From the NCBI RefSeq assembly GCF_030730945.1, contig NZ_JAVAMS010000001.1, positions 868,001 through 932,000 of the forward strand: 64,000 bases of DNA. The letters are read 5' to 3'. Origin of the DNA: Aurantiacibacter poecillastricola. GTDB lineage: Bacteria; Pseudomonadota; Alphaproteobacteria; Sphingomonadales; Sphingomonadaceae. A program made the position numbers and the translations under genes. The notes under the pieces were generated by a model. It was not told where the DNA came from. It saw only the letters and a list, made by a program, of their open reading frames with translations, and searched no databases. Shown here one piece after another: positions 38,811-48,967 of this stretch; position 1 is the first letter of the stretch; every line of letters begins with the position of its first letter.

Positions 38811-39428
38811 ATGGAACAGCTCTTCATTTCCGCCTTCATCACCCTGTTCGTGGTGATCGACCCGCCCGGCTGCGCCCCGATCTATGCCGGGCTGACCAAG
38901 GCAGCGACGCCTGCCGAGCGCCGCATCATGGCGATCCGCGCCAGCCTGATCGCGCTCGTCATCCTGCTGATCTTCGCGCTGTTTGGCGAGGACCTGCTGC
39001 GGGCCTTGCATATCGAACTCGATTCCTTCCGCATCGCGGGCGGCTTCATGCTTTTCTGGATCGCCTGGGAAATGGTTTTCGAGAAGCGCACCCAGCGCCG
39101 CGAAGAACGCGCCGAACGCGCCACGCGCGAGCATGTAGAGGACGTCTCGGTCTTTCCGATGGCCATGCCCATGCTGGCAGGACCGGGCGCCATCGCCGCG
39201 ATCATGCTGCTGATGAACGAAGCGAAGGGTCTGAACGAATCGCTGGTAGTACTTGGCGCCCTGCTCACCGTGCTGATCCTGACCATGGCCGCACTGATCG
39301 CGGCGGGACCCCTGATCAAGCTGCTGGGCGACCGGGTGGAAGCCGTCATCACGCGCCTGCTCGGCGTGTTGCTGGCCGCCCTGGCAGCGCAATACGTGAT
39401 CGACGGACTGCGCGGGGCGTTCCTCTAA
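38811..39428 (+). CDS. MarC family (UPF0056) integral membrane protein
   Basis: A 205-residue polytopic protein. VVIDPPGCAPIYAGLT at the first helix and FPMAMPMLAGPGAIAAIMLL in the middle are MarC signatures. The function is uncertain despite the historic multidrug name. It starts three bases after the lipoprotein stop and so is in the same operon. Confidence 0.88.
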   Translation: MEQLFISAFITLFVVIDPPGCAPIYAGLTKAATPAERRIMAIRASLIALVILLIFALFGEDLLRALHIELDSFRIAGGFMLFWIAWEMVFEKRTQRREERAERATREHVEDVSVFPMAMPMLAGPGAIAAIMLLMNEAKGLNESLVVLGALLTVLILTMAALIAAGPLIKLLGDRVEAVITRLLGVLLAALAAQYVIDGLRGAFL

Positions 39429-39493
39429 GGACCTTCAAGCGCCGGGCGGACGCCGTTCGACGTCCTTGGCTTTCCTCGCATAAGCTCGGGCGC

Positions 39494-39592
39494 GCGTTCG
39501 CCCTTGCGGCCCGCTGGGGAAACCGTATCCCGCGCGAATTGCAATGATTTGAGCTGCCCGGTCTGCGACCAGCGGACCGCAAGGGCGAACGC
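39494..39592. repeat. 24-bp inverted repeat with 51-base loop
   Basis: The arm at 39494-39517 (starting GCGTTCGCCC) is complementary to 39569-39592 with one mismatch. It fills the 237-bp gap between two convergent genes and is followed by further GC-rich short palindromes. It may be a dispersed sphingomonad repeat or a two-way terminator. No gene is seen here. Confidence 0.55.
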
Positions 39593-39665
39593 CCGCCCGC
39601 AGCGGGCGCAGCCCTGCTGCGCGTCTAGCGAGGACGCTCGCGCGGAGGCGGGAGCGAAAAACATA

Positions 39666-40277
39666 TTATTGCAGAGTCACATGCTCGTCGTCGGGATCGC
39701 CGCGGCCGAAAAACTCCATCAGCTGCACTAGCAGGTCGCATCGCTCGCGAAGGTTCGGGGCTTCCAGCAGGGCCTGCTTTGCCGCCGCGTCGAAAGGCGC
39801 GATCTGCGAGACGCCGTTGATGAGCGAGACATCGTCCAGCCGGGCGACCGAATCCCAGTCGATGGCATAGCCCTGGCTGTCTGCGAACTTCCGGGCCTCG
39901 TGTTCGAAACTGGCGCGTTCGCCCAGCGAAAGCACTTCGTCCCTTGGCTCGTCGAACAGCTCGGCTTCGACCTGGCGGAAGGGGGTGGTGACTTCCAGCT
40001 CCCGCTTCACGCGAAAGCGCGCCTCGCCGGTCAGGACGATGTTGTAGCGGCCATCCTCGCTCGTTTCCACATCCTCGATCTTGCCTACACAGCCGACATC
40101 GTAAAGCGGCGCATTCTGCATCGAATCGACGGGCTGGATCATTCCGATCCGCCGATCCCGAGCGAGGGCATCGCCCACCATCGCGCGATAGCGGGGCTCG
40201 AAAATGTGAAGCGGCAATTGCAGGCCGGGAAACAGGATCGCGCCGGTGAGGGGAAAGATGGAAAGCCGCTGGCTCAT
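39666..40277 (-). CDS. LON peptidase substrate-binding domain protein
   Basis: A 203-residue protein equal to the N-terminal domain of Lon without ATPase or protease parts. LSIFPLTGAILFPGLQLPLHIFEPRYRAM is reflected in short conserved blocks such as FPLTGAILFP and IFEPRYR. It may bind unfolded substrates. It overlaps the upstream thioredoxin-like gene by four bases (ATGA). Confidence 0.9.
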   Translation of the reverse strand: MSQRLSIFPLTGAILFPGLQLPLHIFEPRYRAMVGDALARDRRIGMIQPVDSMQNAPLYDVGCVGKIEDVETSEDGRYNIVLTGEARFRVKRELEVTTPFRQVEAELFDEPRDEVLSLGERASFEHEARKFADSQGYAIDWDSVARLDDVSLINGVSQIAPFDAAAKQALLEAPNLRERCDLLVQLMEFFGRGDPDDEHVTLQ

Positions 40278-41203
40278 CCGAAGAGCAACAGGGAAAGCTT
40301 GCGGCGCTGCGTGGAGACCCAGGGATCTTCCATGCCGACAGCCTCGAACATCTTGAGCAGCTTCTCCCGAGCTTCGCCTTTGCCGTCCTCATCGCTCCCT
40401 TCGATGGCACGAAGAAGCACTTCGGCGGCCTCGTCCCGCTCCCCGGCAGCGAAAGCCGCCTCGGCAAAGGCGATCTGCGCCTCGGTATCGGCAGGGCGTT
40501 CCGCCGCAGCCTTGCGCAATGTGTCGAGCTCGCCGGTGTCGACCTTCGTCCCTGCCAGCTCCAGCGCGCTATGCGCCTGCTGCACCAGCGGATCGTTCTG
40601 CATCTCCGGCGAAAGCGCGTCGTAAGCCTGCCTCGCGGCATCGGCCTGGCCCGCCGCCACCAACGAGCGGATAAGGCCGGATTGCACTTCCGCCTTGTCC
40701 GGCGCCATCTGCGCGAGTTGCATGAAAACCGAAGCGGCGCGCTCGGCATCACCATCGGCCAGCACCTGCTCACCCATGCCGACGAGCTGGTCGAGATCGG
40801 GGGCCTGCTGCTGGCCCTGCGTGTCATCGGCCGCGCCGGCCTGAACCGGAACCTGCTTCAGGATCTCGTCGAGCGCCTGCTTCAGCTGCGATTCGGTGCG
40901 CGCCGGAGTGAGATCCGCCACCGGCTGGCCCTGGAACATCGCATAGACCGTGGGGATCGACTGCACCTGGAACTGGCTGGCGATGAACTTGTCCTCATCG
41001 ACATTGATCTTGGCCAGCATCACGCCCTTGTCGGCATATTCGGCGACGACCTTCTCGAGAACCGGAGTGAGTGCCTTGCACGGGCCACACCATTCGGCCC
41101 AGAAATCGAGGATCACGAGCTTGTTCTGGCTCGGATCGACCACCTCCTTGCGAAACTTCTCGACTGCCTTCTGCTCTTCGATGCTGAGGCCCATGCTTGC
41201 CAA
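40274..41203 (-). CDS. thioredoxin-TPR co-chaperone-like protein (CnoX/YbbN type)
   Basis: A 309-residue protein. The N-terminal thioredoxin fold has active site WCGPC and cis-Pro in SIPTVY. The C-terminal part has tetratricopeptide-like helices from about residue 140. CnoX-type proteins hold unfolding proteins for GroEL/DnaK. TTG at 41203 is favoured because AGGAG lies seven bases before it; an ATG at 41194 is an alternative. It is coupled to the Lon-domain gene. Confidence 0.9.
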   Translation of the reverse strand: MASMGLSIEEQKAVEKFRKEVVDPSQNKLVILDFWAEWCGPCKALTPVLEKVVAEYADKGVMLAKINVDEDKFIASQFQVQSIPTVYAMFQGQPVADLTPARTESQLKQALDEILKQVPVQAGAADDTQGQQQAPDLDQLVGMGEQVLADGDAERAASVFMQLAQMAPDKAEVQSGLIRSLVAAGQADAARQAYDALSPEMQNDPLVQQAHSALELAGTKVDTGELDTLRKAAAERPADTEAQIAFAEAAFAAGERDEAAEVLLRAIEGSDEDGKGEAREKLLKMFEAVGMEDPWVSTQRRKLSLLLFG

Positions 41204-41318
41204 GGCGCTGCTCCTGTTTCTGTGTTATCTTTGATCACGCAATGTGGCGACTATGTGTCCGATGTGAAGGGCATTCAGGCACCATATGCCGCAATATCGG
41301 GGATCGGCATTTTTGCTC

Positions 41319-41376
41319 TTGCGAGGTGGGAGACTCGCTGCTAACTGCCCCGCTCCCCACCCGGAAGTCCTCCGGG
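41319..41376 (+). promoter_or_regulatory. tRNA promoter with GC-rich discriminator and leader hairpin
   Basis: TTGCGA (41319-41324) and TAACTG (41342-41347) are 17 bases apart and followed by a GC-rich discriminator typical of stringently controlled stable RNA promoters. CCCGGA/TCCGGG arms at 41360-41376 form a small hairpin in the tRNA leader. Confidence 0.5.
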
Positions 41377-41390
41377 AATGGCGCCAGTGA

Positions 41391-41465
41391 GCGGGCGTAG
41401 CTCAGGGGTAGAGCACAACCTTGCCAAGGTTGGGGTCGGGCGTTCGAATCGCCTCGCCCGCTCCA
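41391..41465 (+). tRNA. tRNA-Gly (GCC)
   Basis: Seventy-five bases including an encoded CCA. The acceptor arms GCGGGCG and CGCCCGC pair fully. The D-arm, the anticodon loop TTGCCAA (anticodon GCC) and the T-arm with GTTCGAATC are all present. Confidence 0.97.
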
Positions 41466-41568
41466 TTTTCCGACATCGCAGACAATCGCGAGAGGCACGG
41501 ATCCGATCGCGTCACTGCCCTGCGAGGCGTTCCGCGCGCCGTCCACCGAACAGGCGCGCCCTGGTTTC

Positions 41569-43023
<1,455 letters not shown>

Positions 43024-43068
43024 GGTCCCCGCCTATGACACGCAGCGTTGACAACACAAGGACAGATG

Positions 43069-43386
43069 ATGAGCGATACCCCGGATCCCATAGACATGTT
43101 GCCCGATGACGTGGCTGCCGCCGCGTTCCGCCGCCTGGTGCGGCACCTGCGCCACCGGCACGATGCGCAGAATATCGAGCTGATGGGGCTTGCCGGGTTC
43201 TGCCGCAATTGCCTCGCCGACTGGATTCGCGATGCGGGCTATGATGGCGACAGGCAGATGGCGCGCGAACTCATTCACGGCATGCCGATGGACGAGTGGA
43301 AAGCGACCCGCCAGACCGAGGCGACGCAGGAGCAGCTCGACGCGATGAAGGCGAGCATGGAGAAGAACGCGCCCGATCTTCGATAG
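43069..43386 (+). CDS. DUF1244 domain protein
   Basis: A 105-residue helical protein. FRRLVRHLRHRHDAQNIELMGLAGFCRNCLADW, seen as several shorter blocks, is the DUF1244 core with its two cysteines. It is conserved in proteobacteria and of unknown function. AAGGA six bases upstream favours the ATG at 43069 over 43066. Confidence 0.88.
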   Translation: MSDTPDPIDMLPDDVAAAAFRRLVRHLRHRHDAQNIELMGLAGFCRNCLADWIRDAGYDGDRQMARELIHGMPMDEWKATRQTEATQEQLDAMKASMEKNAPDLR

Positions 43387-43403
43387 GGCGTGGCGGCCAC
43401 GGA

Positions 43404-44975
43404 TCAGGCGAGGCCGAGGTCGCGCAGGAACTTGTTGCCGAACATTGCGCGCTGGGCGGGGTCGGGAAGAAGCTGCGTGCGCGCCGCCACCCACTTGTCG
43501 CGGTCGCCGCCATAGACATTGGCGATGCGCTGCGGGGTGTAGCCGTGCGTCTTGCCCCAGTGCTGGGTGAAGGGAATACCCGCTGCCTCCATCTCGCCGG
43601 GAATGGCATCGAAGAAAGCGAGCGAGCTGTTGTTGTACACCCCGTCGATACTGATGACGAAGGTCGGGTCCCAGCGGTTGAAGGCCAGCAAGGCGGGTGA
43701 TTTGCGGACATAGCGACAGCCGAGCACCAGCGGCACCGGTCCCATGTCGTCGTTCAGTTCGAGCAGCAGGTCGATCGTATCGAGCGCCCTTGCCAGCGGC
43801 ACCGCGACCGTCCCGCTCGCCACCTTCGTGCGGAAAGCCTTGTAGCCGAACTGCTCGCCCCAGCTTCCGGTCTTGTCGCCCACCTCGAACAGCGTCCCGG
43901 CGACCAGCTGCGCGAAAAGCGGCACTACGCCGGAAAACATGTCAAGCGCCTGCCCGGCGACCGAGACGAAATCGTAGCCAGGTCCGAATGTCCCCTGCTT
44001 GATGGCGTAATCGGGCCGGTACGCTGGATCCCACTGCCTCTCGTACATCTGCGTCACCAGCACCTCTGGCGGATCGGTGTTGGGATTGATGATCGGCTGG
44101 AAAAAATAGGGCTTGCCAGATTCGTTCGGTGGATTGAGATTCGGGTCGGACGCGAAGTCGAGATTGGCGATGCGGTTGCGCATGGCGCCGTCCAGCACGA
44201 GCTTCTGTCCGTCGTGGCCCTTGTCGTAATTATAGGCTTTCAGGAGGAACCGCTCTCGCGCCTCGATCACGACGTTGTGGATGACGCCGAAGGCACCAAG
44301 TCCCATCAGCACGGCATTAAAGACATCGTCGTCGCGCAGCAATTGCGCATTGATCGATTGCGGCAGGGCCTCCTTCATCACCGGATAACTTGCGCGTTCA
44401 AGCCAGAATTGCTCGTGCTCGCCGGTGATGAGGTGGATCGCCACGATGTGATCGTGCAGCGAGCCATGGTCGAGCGCGGATCCATGCGTTCCCGTCGCCG
44501 TCGCGCCCGCGATGGTCTGGCCATTGGCCGCGCCGGTGGTGCGAAGCGAGAGCTGGTTGATGTCGTTCTCCAGCCAGGGATTGAGCTCGGAAATGTAATT
44601 GCCGCCTTGCACGAGGCACAGACCGTTCGCCGCCTGCGCGTTGCCGGGATAGGCCGGGTCGAGCTGGTCGGTGCGGAGGCGCTTCTTGCCGGTAAGATCG
44701 GCGATGTCGAGCATGATGCCGCTCGTCAGTGGCGCATCGGAAAGCGACCAACCGCGCCCCACCGTGCGATGTTCCAGCCCCTGTGCCTTCGCTCGACCAA
44801 TGCTGCGCTGGATCTGCCGCGTACAGCGGTTGATCGCCGGGCTGCCATAGACTGGCCGGTCGGGCGGGTAGAAAATCTTGTCGACCGCGGCGAGCGTCCC
44901 AGAAATGGTCTGGTGCCAGTTCTGCCATGGCCGTGGTCCGCCAAAGGTACGGAGCATGGTTGTATCGTCCGACAT
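43404..44975 (-). CDS. FAD-binding oxidoreductase, sugar-lactone oxidase type
   Basis: A 523-residue protein of the VAO/PCMH flavoprotein fold. The N-terminal FAD region has VGRGWSLSD and ATATGTHGSALDHG. The C-terminal HWGK (TQHWGKTHGY) is the signature of aldonolactone oxidases. It probably oxidises a sugar lactone or polyol; the substrate is unknown. No export signal is seen. It is followed by a Bor-like lipoprotein gene upstream on the same strand. Confidence 0.85.
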   Translation of the reverse strand: MSDDTTMLRTFGGPRPWQNWHQTISGTLAAVDKIFYPPDRPVYGSPAINRCTRQIQRSIGRAKAQGLEHRTVGRGWSLSDAPLTSGIMLDIADLTGKKRLRTDQLDPAYPGNAQAANGLCLVQGGNYISELNPWLENDINQLSLRTTGAANGQTIAGATATGTHGSALDHGSLHDHIVAIHLITGEHEQFWLERASYPVMKEALPQSINAQLLRDDDVFNAVLMGLGAFGVIHNVVIEARERFLLKAYNYDKGHDGQKLVLDGAMRNRIANLDFASDPNLNPPNESGKPYFFQPIINPNTDPPEVLVTQMYERQWDPAYRPDYAIKQGTFGPGYDFVSVAGQALDMFSGVVPLFAQLVAGTLFEVGDKTGSWGEQFGYKAFRTKVASGTVAVPLARALDTIDLLLELNDDMGPVPLVLGCRYVRKSPALLAFNRWDPTFVISIDGVYNNSSLAFFDAIPGEMEAAGIPFTQHWGKTHGYTPQRIANVYGGDRDKWVAARTQLLPDPAQRAMFGNKFLRDLGLA

Positions 44976-44988
44976 AGCTCATGCTCGC

Positions 44989-45354
44989 CTAGAATTGCGT
45001 GTCGCTGCCGCTGTCCGGATCCTCGGGGATGTCCGTCTTGGCGCATTGATAGCGGATGGTGGCGGGCGACACCGTGCCCAGCGTCAATGCCGTAACCAGT
45101 CCTTGCAGAAGGTTGCGGTGCACTTCGACACGCGTCATGCCTTCGGTTCCGCATTCCTCGGCCACATGGCCGGTCGCGCCATCTGAACTGGCTCCACGCT
45201 CGCCCATGATGGAGACCTGCGTGTCGGTGTAGGGCGCGCCAGCAATGCCGCTACCGTCGGGATTTGGCGCGATAATCAGGTGGCTGGCGCAGCCGCCAAG
45301 GAGAGTGGCCGCCGAGCCAGCCAGCATCAGGCTTCGTCCAGGAATGTGTCGCAT
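44989..45354 (-). CDS. Bor family-like lipoprotein
   Basis: A 121-residue lipoprotein with lipobox LLGGC. The mature C-terminal half (a CG pair, then NLLQGLVTALTLGTVSPATIRYQC) follows the pattern of phage lambda Bor and its relatives, surface lipoproteins linked to serum resistance. The match is by eye. GAGGGA precedes the ATG at 45354. Confidence 0.65.
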   Translation of the reverse strand: MRHIPGRSLMLAGSAATLLGGCASHLIIAPNPDGSGIAGAPYTDTQVSIMGERGASSDGATGHVAEECGTEGMTRVEVHRNLLQGLVTALTLGTVSPATIRYQCAKTDIPEDPDSGSDTQF

Positions 45355-45520
45355 GGCGTCCCTCCCGCTTGCGAGAATTCTGCGCGACTCCGGATTTCTG
45401 GCTGTTGTGCGGGCAGAATGTGCCTCCATCGGCGAAAAGGCAAGTCGGCGGCTTCACCCGGCGCGATCGGACGGCTAACCAGCGGCCAACCGATTCTCAT
45501 ACTACCGGAGCAAAACTTAC

Positions 45521-45757
45521 ATGGCCGAAGCCACCGACGACCGCCTGCGCCTGCTGATCGAGCGCATCGAACGCCTCGAGGAAGAGAAGAAGGGCATCGC
45601 CGACGACATCCGCGACGTTTATGCCGAGGCCAAGGCCGTGGGCTACGACGTGAAGATCATGCGCCAGATCATCCGCTTGAGGAAGATGGAGCCAAACGAT
45701 CGAAGCGAGATGGAAACCATTCTCGACACCTACAAGGCCGCTCTCGGGATGGGCTGA
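45521..45757 (+). CDS. gapR: GapR family DNA-binding protein (DUF2312)
   Basis: A 78-residue protein with the full GapR pattern: [44 protein letters not shown] and a short helical end. In Caulobacter, GapR is a nucleoid protein that binds overtwisted AT-rich DNA and supports replication. The gene stands alone. Confidence 0.92.
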   Translation: MAEATDDRLRLLIERIERLEEEKKGIADDIRDVYAEAKAVGYDVKIMRQIIRLRKMEPNDRSEMETILDTYKAALGMG

Positions 45758-45778
45758 GCCTGACGGGAGACGCCGCGC

Positions 45779-45804
45779 GGAACGGCGCGGCGTCACGGTC
45801 CGTT
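45779..45804 (+). promoter_or_regulatory. EcfG-type general stress promoter for SDR gene
   Basis: GGAAC at 45779-45783 and CGTT at 45801-45804 are 17 bases apart, matching the general stress sigma consensus. The start of transcription would be near 45812, 27 bases before the ATG. Confidence 0.6.
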
Positions 45805-45838
45805 GAACTCGTAAATCAGCGATTTGCAGGACAACACC

Positions 45839-46720
45839 ATGACCGATACTCTCGACAAAACTCAGGACGCCACCTTCATCAAGCCCATCGCCGAAGAACC
45901 GGACATGCCCGGTCACGAAAGCGCGCTGGACCGCAAGCCGGAGTGGCAGCCTCGCTATCCCGGCTCGGGCCGAATGAAGAACAAGGTGGCCATCGTTACC
46001 GGCGGCGATAGCGGCATCGGCCGCGCCACGGCTGTGTTGTTCGCGAGGGAGGGGGCAAAGGTTGCCATTTCCTATCTCGAAGAACACGACGACGCGAACA
46101 AGACCCGGGAGTTGTGCGAAGCCGAGGGCGCCGAAGTGCTTCTCTCGGCAGGCGATCTCGGAGACCAGAAATACGCGCAGGGTTTCGTCGAAGCGGTGTT
46201 GGAGCGTTTCGGCCGCATCGACAGCCTGATCCAGATCGCGGGCGAACAGCATCCCGACTACGACGTTACCGACATCACCGCCGAGCAGTTGCAGCGCACG
46301 TTCCAGTCCAACATCTATTCGATGTTCTACATGGTGCAGGCCGTTCGCCCGCATCTGAAGGCCGGTGCGACCATCGTGAACTGCACCAGCATCACCATGT
46401 ACAAGGGCGCACCTATCCTTCTCGACTACTCGGCGACGAAGGGCGCGATCACGGCGTTCACCCGCTCGCTGAGCGGCCAGCTTATCGACCACGGCATTCG
46501 CGTGAACGCGGTTGCGCCCGGTCCGATCTGGACGCCGCTCAACCCTTGCGGCGGTATGCCGGAAGAGGAAATGGACGACTGGGGCACCGACACCCCGATG
46601 GGCCGTGCTGGCGAGCCGAACGAGGTTGCGCCGGCATTCCTGTTCCTTGCGTGCGAGGATTCGTCCTACATGGCCGGACAGGTACTGCATCCCAATGGCG
46701 GGACGGTAGTTAACGGCTAG
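45839..46720 (+). CDS. SDR family oxidoreductase, stress type
   Basis: A 293-residue NAD(P)-dependent short-chain dehydrogenase. An N-terminal extension of about 45 residues (HESALDRKPEWQPRYPGSGR) precedes the cofactor motif TGGDSGIGRA. The catalytic Ser is in CTSIT and the Tyr-Lys pair in DYSATKGA. This extended type (YhxC/YtkK/YghA-like) is often general-stress controlled, in agreement with the upstream promoter. The substrate is unknown. Confidence 0.9.
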   Translation: MTDTLDKTQDATFIKPIAEEPDMPGHESALDRKPEWQPRYPGSGRMKNKVAIVTGGDSGIGRATAVLFAREGAKVAISYLEEHDDANKTRELCEAEGAEVLLSAGDLGDQKYAQGFVEAVLERFGRIDSLIQIAGEQHPDYDVTDITAEQLQRTFQSNIYSMFYMVQAVRPHLKAGATIVNCTSITMYKGAPILLDYSATKGAITAFTRSLSGQLIDHGIRVNAVAPGPIWTPLNPCGGMPEEEMDDWGTDTPMGRAGEPNEVAPAFLFLACEDSSYMAGQVLHPNGGTVVNG

Positions 46721-46745
46721 GTCATCGACATTGTTGAAGGGAAAG

Positions 46746-46769
46746 CGGGGCTGGGCTAGGCCCCGTTTT
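46746..46769 (+). terminator. rho-independent terminator
   Basis: CGGGGC and GCCCCG arms around an 8-base loop are followed by TTTT, 25 bases after the SDR stop and before yebC. Confidence 0.75.
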
Positions 46770-46798
46770 CATTTCAGCATCCAGCGTAAAGATCGACC

Positions 46799-47545
46799 AT
46801 GGCAGGCCATTCCAAATTCAAGAACATCATGCACCGCAAGGGTGCGCAGGACAAGAAGCGCTCCAACCTCTTTTCCAAGCTCAGCCGCGAGATCACCGTG
46901 GCAGCGAAGATGGGCATGCCCGATCCGGACATGAACCCACGCCTGCGCCTGGCGGTGAACGCCGCCAAGGCGCAGTCCATGCCAAAGGACAATATCCAGC
47001 GCGCCATCGACAAGGCGACGGGCGGCGATGACGAGAATTACGAGGAAGTGCGCTACGAAGGTTATGGCCCGGGCGGCAGCGCGATCATCGTGGAAACGCT
47101 TACCGACAACCGCAACCGCACCGCCACCGCCGTGCGCACCGCCTTCTCCAAGCATGGCGGCAACCTCGGTACGGAGGGCAGCGTGGTGCATGGGTTCGAG
47201 CGGCTTGGTCTGATCGTCTATCCCGCCGATGCAGGTGACGAGGAAAAGGTGCTGGAGGCCGCACTGGAAGCGGGCGCGGAGGACATCACCTCCACCGAGG
47301 AAGGTCACGAAATCTGGACTGCGGCGGACGATCTTCACCAGGTCGCGAGCGATCTCGAAAAGTCGCTGGGCGAGGCCGAGACGGTAAAGCTGGCATGGAA
47401 GCCCAACCTCACCGTCGACATGGACGAAAAGAACGCCGCGACCCTGCTGAAGCTGATCGACGTGCTGGACGACGATGACGACGTGCAGACCGTGTGGGGC
47501 AATTACGACATCTCCGACGAGGTGATGGAGAAAGTGGAAGGCTGA
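46799..47545 (+). CDS. yebC: YebC/PmpR family transcription or translation regulator
   Basis: A 248-residue protein starting with the invariant [21 protein letters not shown] region and containing YEGYGPGG. Members act as DNA-binding regulators or relieve ribosome stalling at proline runs. It lies 12 bases upstream of ruvC, the classical arrangement. Confidence 0.95.
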   Translation: MAGHSKFKNIMHRKGAQDKKRSNLFSKLSREITVAAKMGMPDPDMNPRLRLAVNAAKAQSMPKDNIQRAIDKATGGDDENYEEVRYEGYGPGGSAIIVETLTDNRNRTATAVRTAFSKHGGNLGTEGSVVHGFERLGLIVYPADAGDEEKVLEAALEAGAEDITSTEEGHEIWTAADDLHQVASDLEKSLGEAETVKLAWKPNLTVDMDEKNAATLLKLIDVLDDDDDVQTVWGNYDISDEVMEKVEG

Positions 47546-47557
47546 GCGGCCGTTGCC

Positions 47558-48022
47558 ATGCTGATCCTCGGCCTCGATCCCTCGCTCAGTTGCACCGGCT
47601 GGGGCGTGATTCGGGTCGAGGGCAGTCGCATCGCGCATGTCGCCAATGGACAGGTTCCCACGCAGGCGAGTGCCCCGATGGCACAGCGCCTCGCTGACTT
47701 GCACAAGGGCATTGCCGAGGTGATCGCCGCGCATCATCCGGACCGGGCTGCGTGCGAGGAAGTTTTCGCCAACAAGAATCCGCAATCCACGCTCAAGTTG
47801 GCGCAGGCACGCGGGTGCGTACTGGCAGCTTGCGGCTCTGCCGGCATCGAGGTTAGCGAACATGCCGCGCGGCTGGTGAAGAAAGCGGTGGTCGGCACCG
47901 GCGGGGCGGACAAGGCGCAGGTGCAGGCGATGCTGAAGGTGCTCTTGCCCGGCGCAAGGGTGGCGGGCGCAGATGCTGCGGACGCGCTGGCGGTGGCGAT
48001 CGCCGATGCGCACCTCTCGTGA
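47558..48022 (+). CDS. ruvC: crossover junction endodeoxyribonuclease RuvC
   Basis: A 154-residue Holliday-junction resolvase. The first catalytic Asp is in LGLDPSLSCTGW, Glu in CEEVFANKNPQSTLKLAQARG, and the last Asp pair in GADAADALAVAIADAH. It is slightly short but complete. ruvA and ruvB do not follow, so the operon is split in this genome. Confidence 0.95.
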   Translation: MLILGLDPSLSCTGWGVIRVEGSRIAHVANGQVPTQASAPMAQRLADLHKGIAEVIAAHHPDRAACEEVFANKNPQSTLKLAQARGCVLAACGSAGIEVSEHAARLVKKAVVGTGGADKAQVQAMLKVLLPGARVAGADAADALAVAIADAHLS

Positions 48023-48113
48023 CGGAAGTTGCAGCAGGAACAACTGCTTGCGCATAACGTAATTATCCTATCCCGGCGCGAGGACGGCGCGAAAACGGGC
48101 GATGGAGATTTAC

Positions 48114-48470
48114 ATGACTCGCAAGACCGCTTTTCCCGCCATGCTGTCGGCCCTCCTCCTGCTGAGCGGGTGCGCCAATAGCTATGGAACGGGTGGGAGC
48201 GGGCTTGGCGGTCTTCTTGGCGGTATTCTGGGTGGCAGCGGAAGCGTGAATGACCGCGCGCTCAGCGATTTCGAGCGCGCCGCCGTGAACGCCTGCGGCC
48301 AGGAGGCCGAGCGCACGACTCGTGACCGCGTGCGTGTCGACCGCGTCGATCAGGTGAGCCGCGATACCGTGCGCGTCGATGGCCGCATCGAGACACGCGA
48401 CCAGAGCCGGGACCAGTTTACCTGCACTTTTGCCAGCAATGGCCGCATCGCGGATTTCCGCCTGCTCTGA
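48114..48470 (+). CDS. small lipoprotein with glycine-rich linker
   Basis: A 118-residue protein. Lipobox LLSGC places the lipidated Cys at residue 20. A Gly-rich linker is followed by a domain rich in Arg-Asp-Val patterns (RVRVDRVDQVSRDTVRVDG) and two cysteines. GGAG six bases before ATG 48114 decides the start over the one at 48102. Function unknown. Confidence 0.75.
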   Translation: MTRKTAFPAMLSALLLLSGCANSYGTGGSGLGGLLGGILGGSGSVNDRALSDFERAAVNACGQEAERTTRDRVRVDRVDQVSRDTVRVDGRIETRDQSRDQFTCTFASNGRIADFRLL

Positions 48471-48525
48471 CCGACTGGCGCGCGCGGCGTTTGACTAAGC
48501 GGCATGCCGGACTAATCCGGCTCCC

Positions 48526-48840
48526 ATGTATCTCGTCGTCTTCCGCAACCGCAAGCGCGCCTCGATCGACGGCGAGGCCTATGCCGAGCAGGCAGCCGCA
48601 ATGGAAGAACTGGCCAGCAGGCAGCCGGGGTTCCTGTCATTCAAGAGTTACGAGGCGGCGGACGGCGAAGTGATTGCGCTGTCCGAATGGCAGGACAGGG
48701 AGGCGGCCCGGCGCTGGGGTCGGCTGGCCGAACACCGCATCGCACAGGCCGACGGGCGCGCGCATTGGTATAGCGAATACACCCTTTTCGGATGCGAAGA
48801 TCCGCGCATCCACTCCTTCAAATTCGGAGACGAGCAATGA
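48526..48840 (+). CDS. antibiotic biosynthesis monooxygenase (ABM) domain protein
   Basis: A 104-residue dimeric alpha/beta-barrel type protein. MYLVVFRNRKR, QPGFLSFKSYEA and ALSEWQDREAARRW fit the ABM family. Its stop overlaps an ATG (ATGA), the start of a truncated ArsC-family copy, showing it was originally coupled to the ArsC-family gene now 750 bp away. Confidence 0.85.
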   Translation: MYLVVFRNRKRASIDGEAYAEQAAAMEELASRQPGFLSFKSYEAADGEVIALSEWQDREAARRWGRLAEHRIAQADGRAHWYSEYTLFGCEDPRIHSFKFGDEQ

Positions 48841-48905
48841 TCCACCTTTACGGTATCGCCAATTGCGAGCAGTCCGCAATAATTGTAGACGGAAAAGCAG
48901 GGTAA
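48837..48905 (+). pseudogene. truncated 5' end of ArsC-family gene
   Basis: ATG 48837, coupled to the ABM stop, encodes MIHLYGIANCE and then diverges, ending after 22 codons. The first ten residues match the intact gene at 49593 (NIHLYGLSNCD). This is the leftover start of the original gene, cut off by the insertion that follows. Confidence 0.75.
48840..48868 (+). repeat. left copy of island direct repeat
   Basis: Twenty-nine bases starting ATCCACCTTTACGGT and ending AATTGCGA match 49602-49630 in 25 positions, with 15 contiguous identical bases. They bound a segment of about 0.76 kb, as attachment sites bound an island. Confidence 0.65.
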
Positions 48906-48967
48906 ATGGCTGCTTTTGGCGAACTGCGGTGACAGGTCGGATGTCCGATTATGGGGGAAAGCTGCCG

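Noticed and set aside
48037..48061. GGAAC-N16-CGTA before the lipoprotein at 48114
   Set aside because: One mismatch in the -10, and an overlapping sigma-70-like TTGCAG-N17-GCATAA fits equally well.
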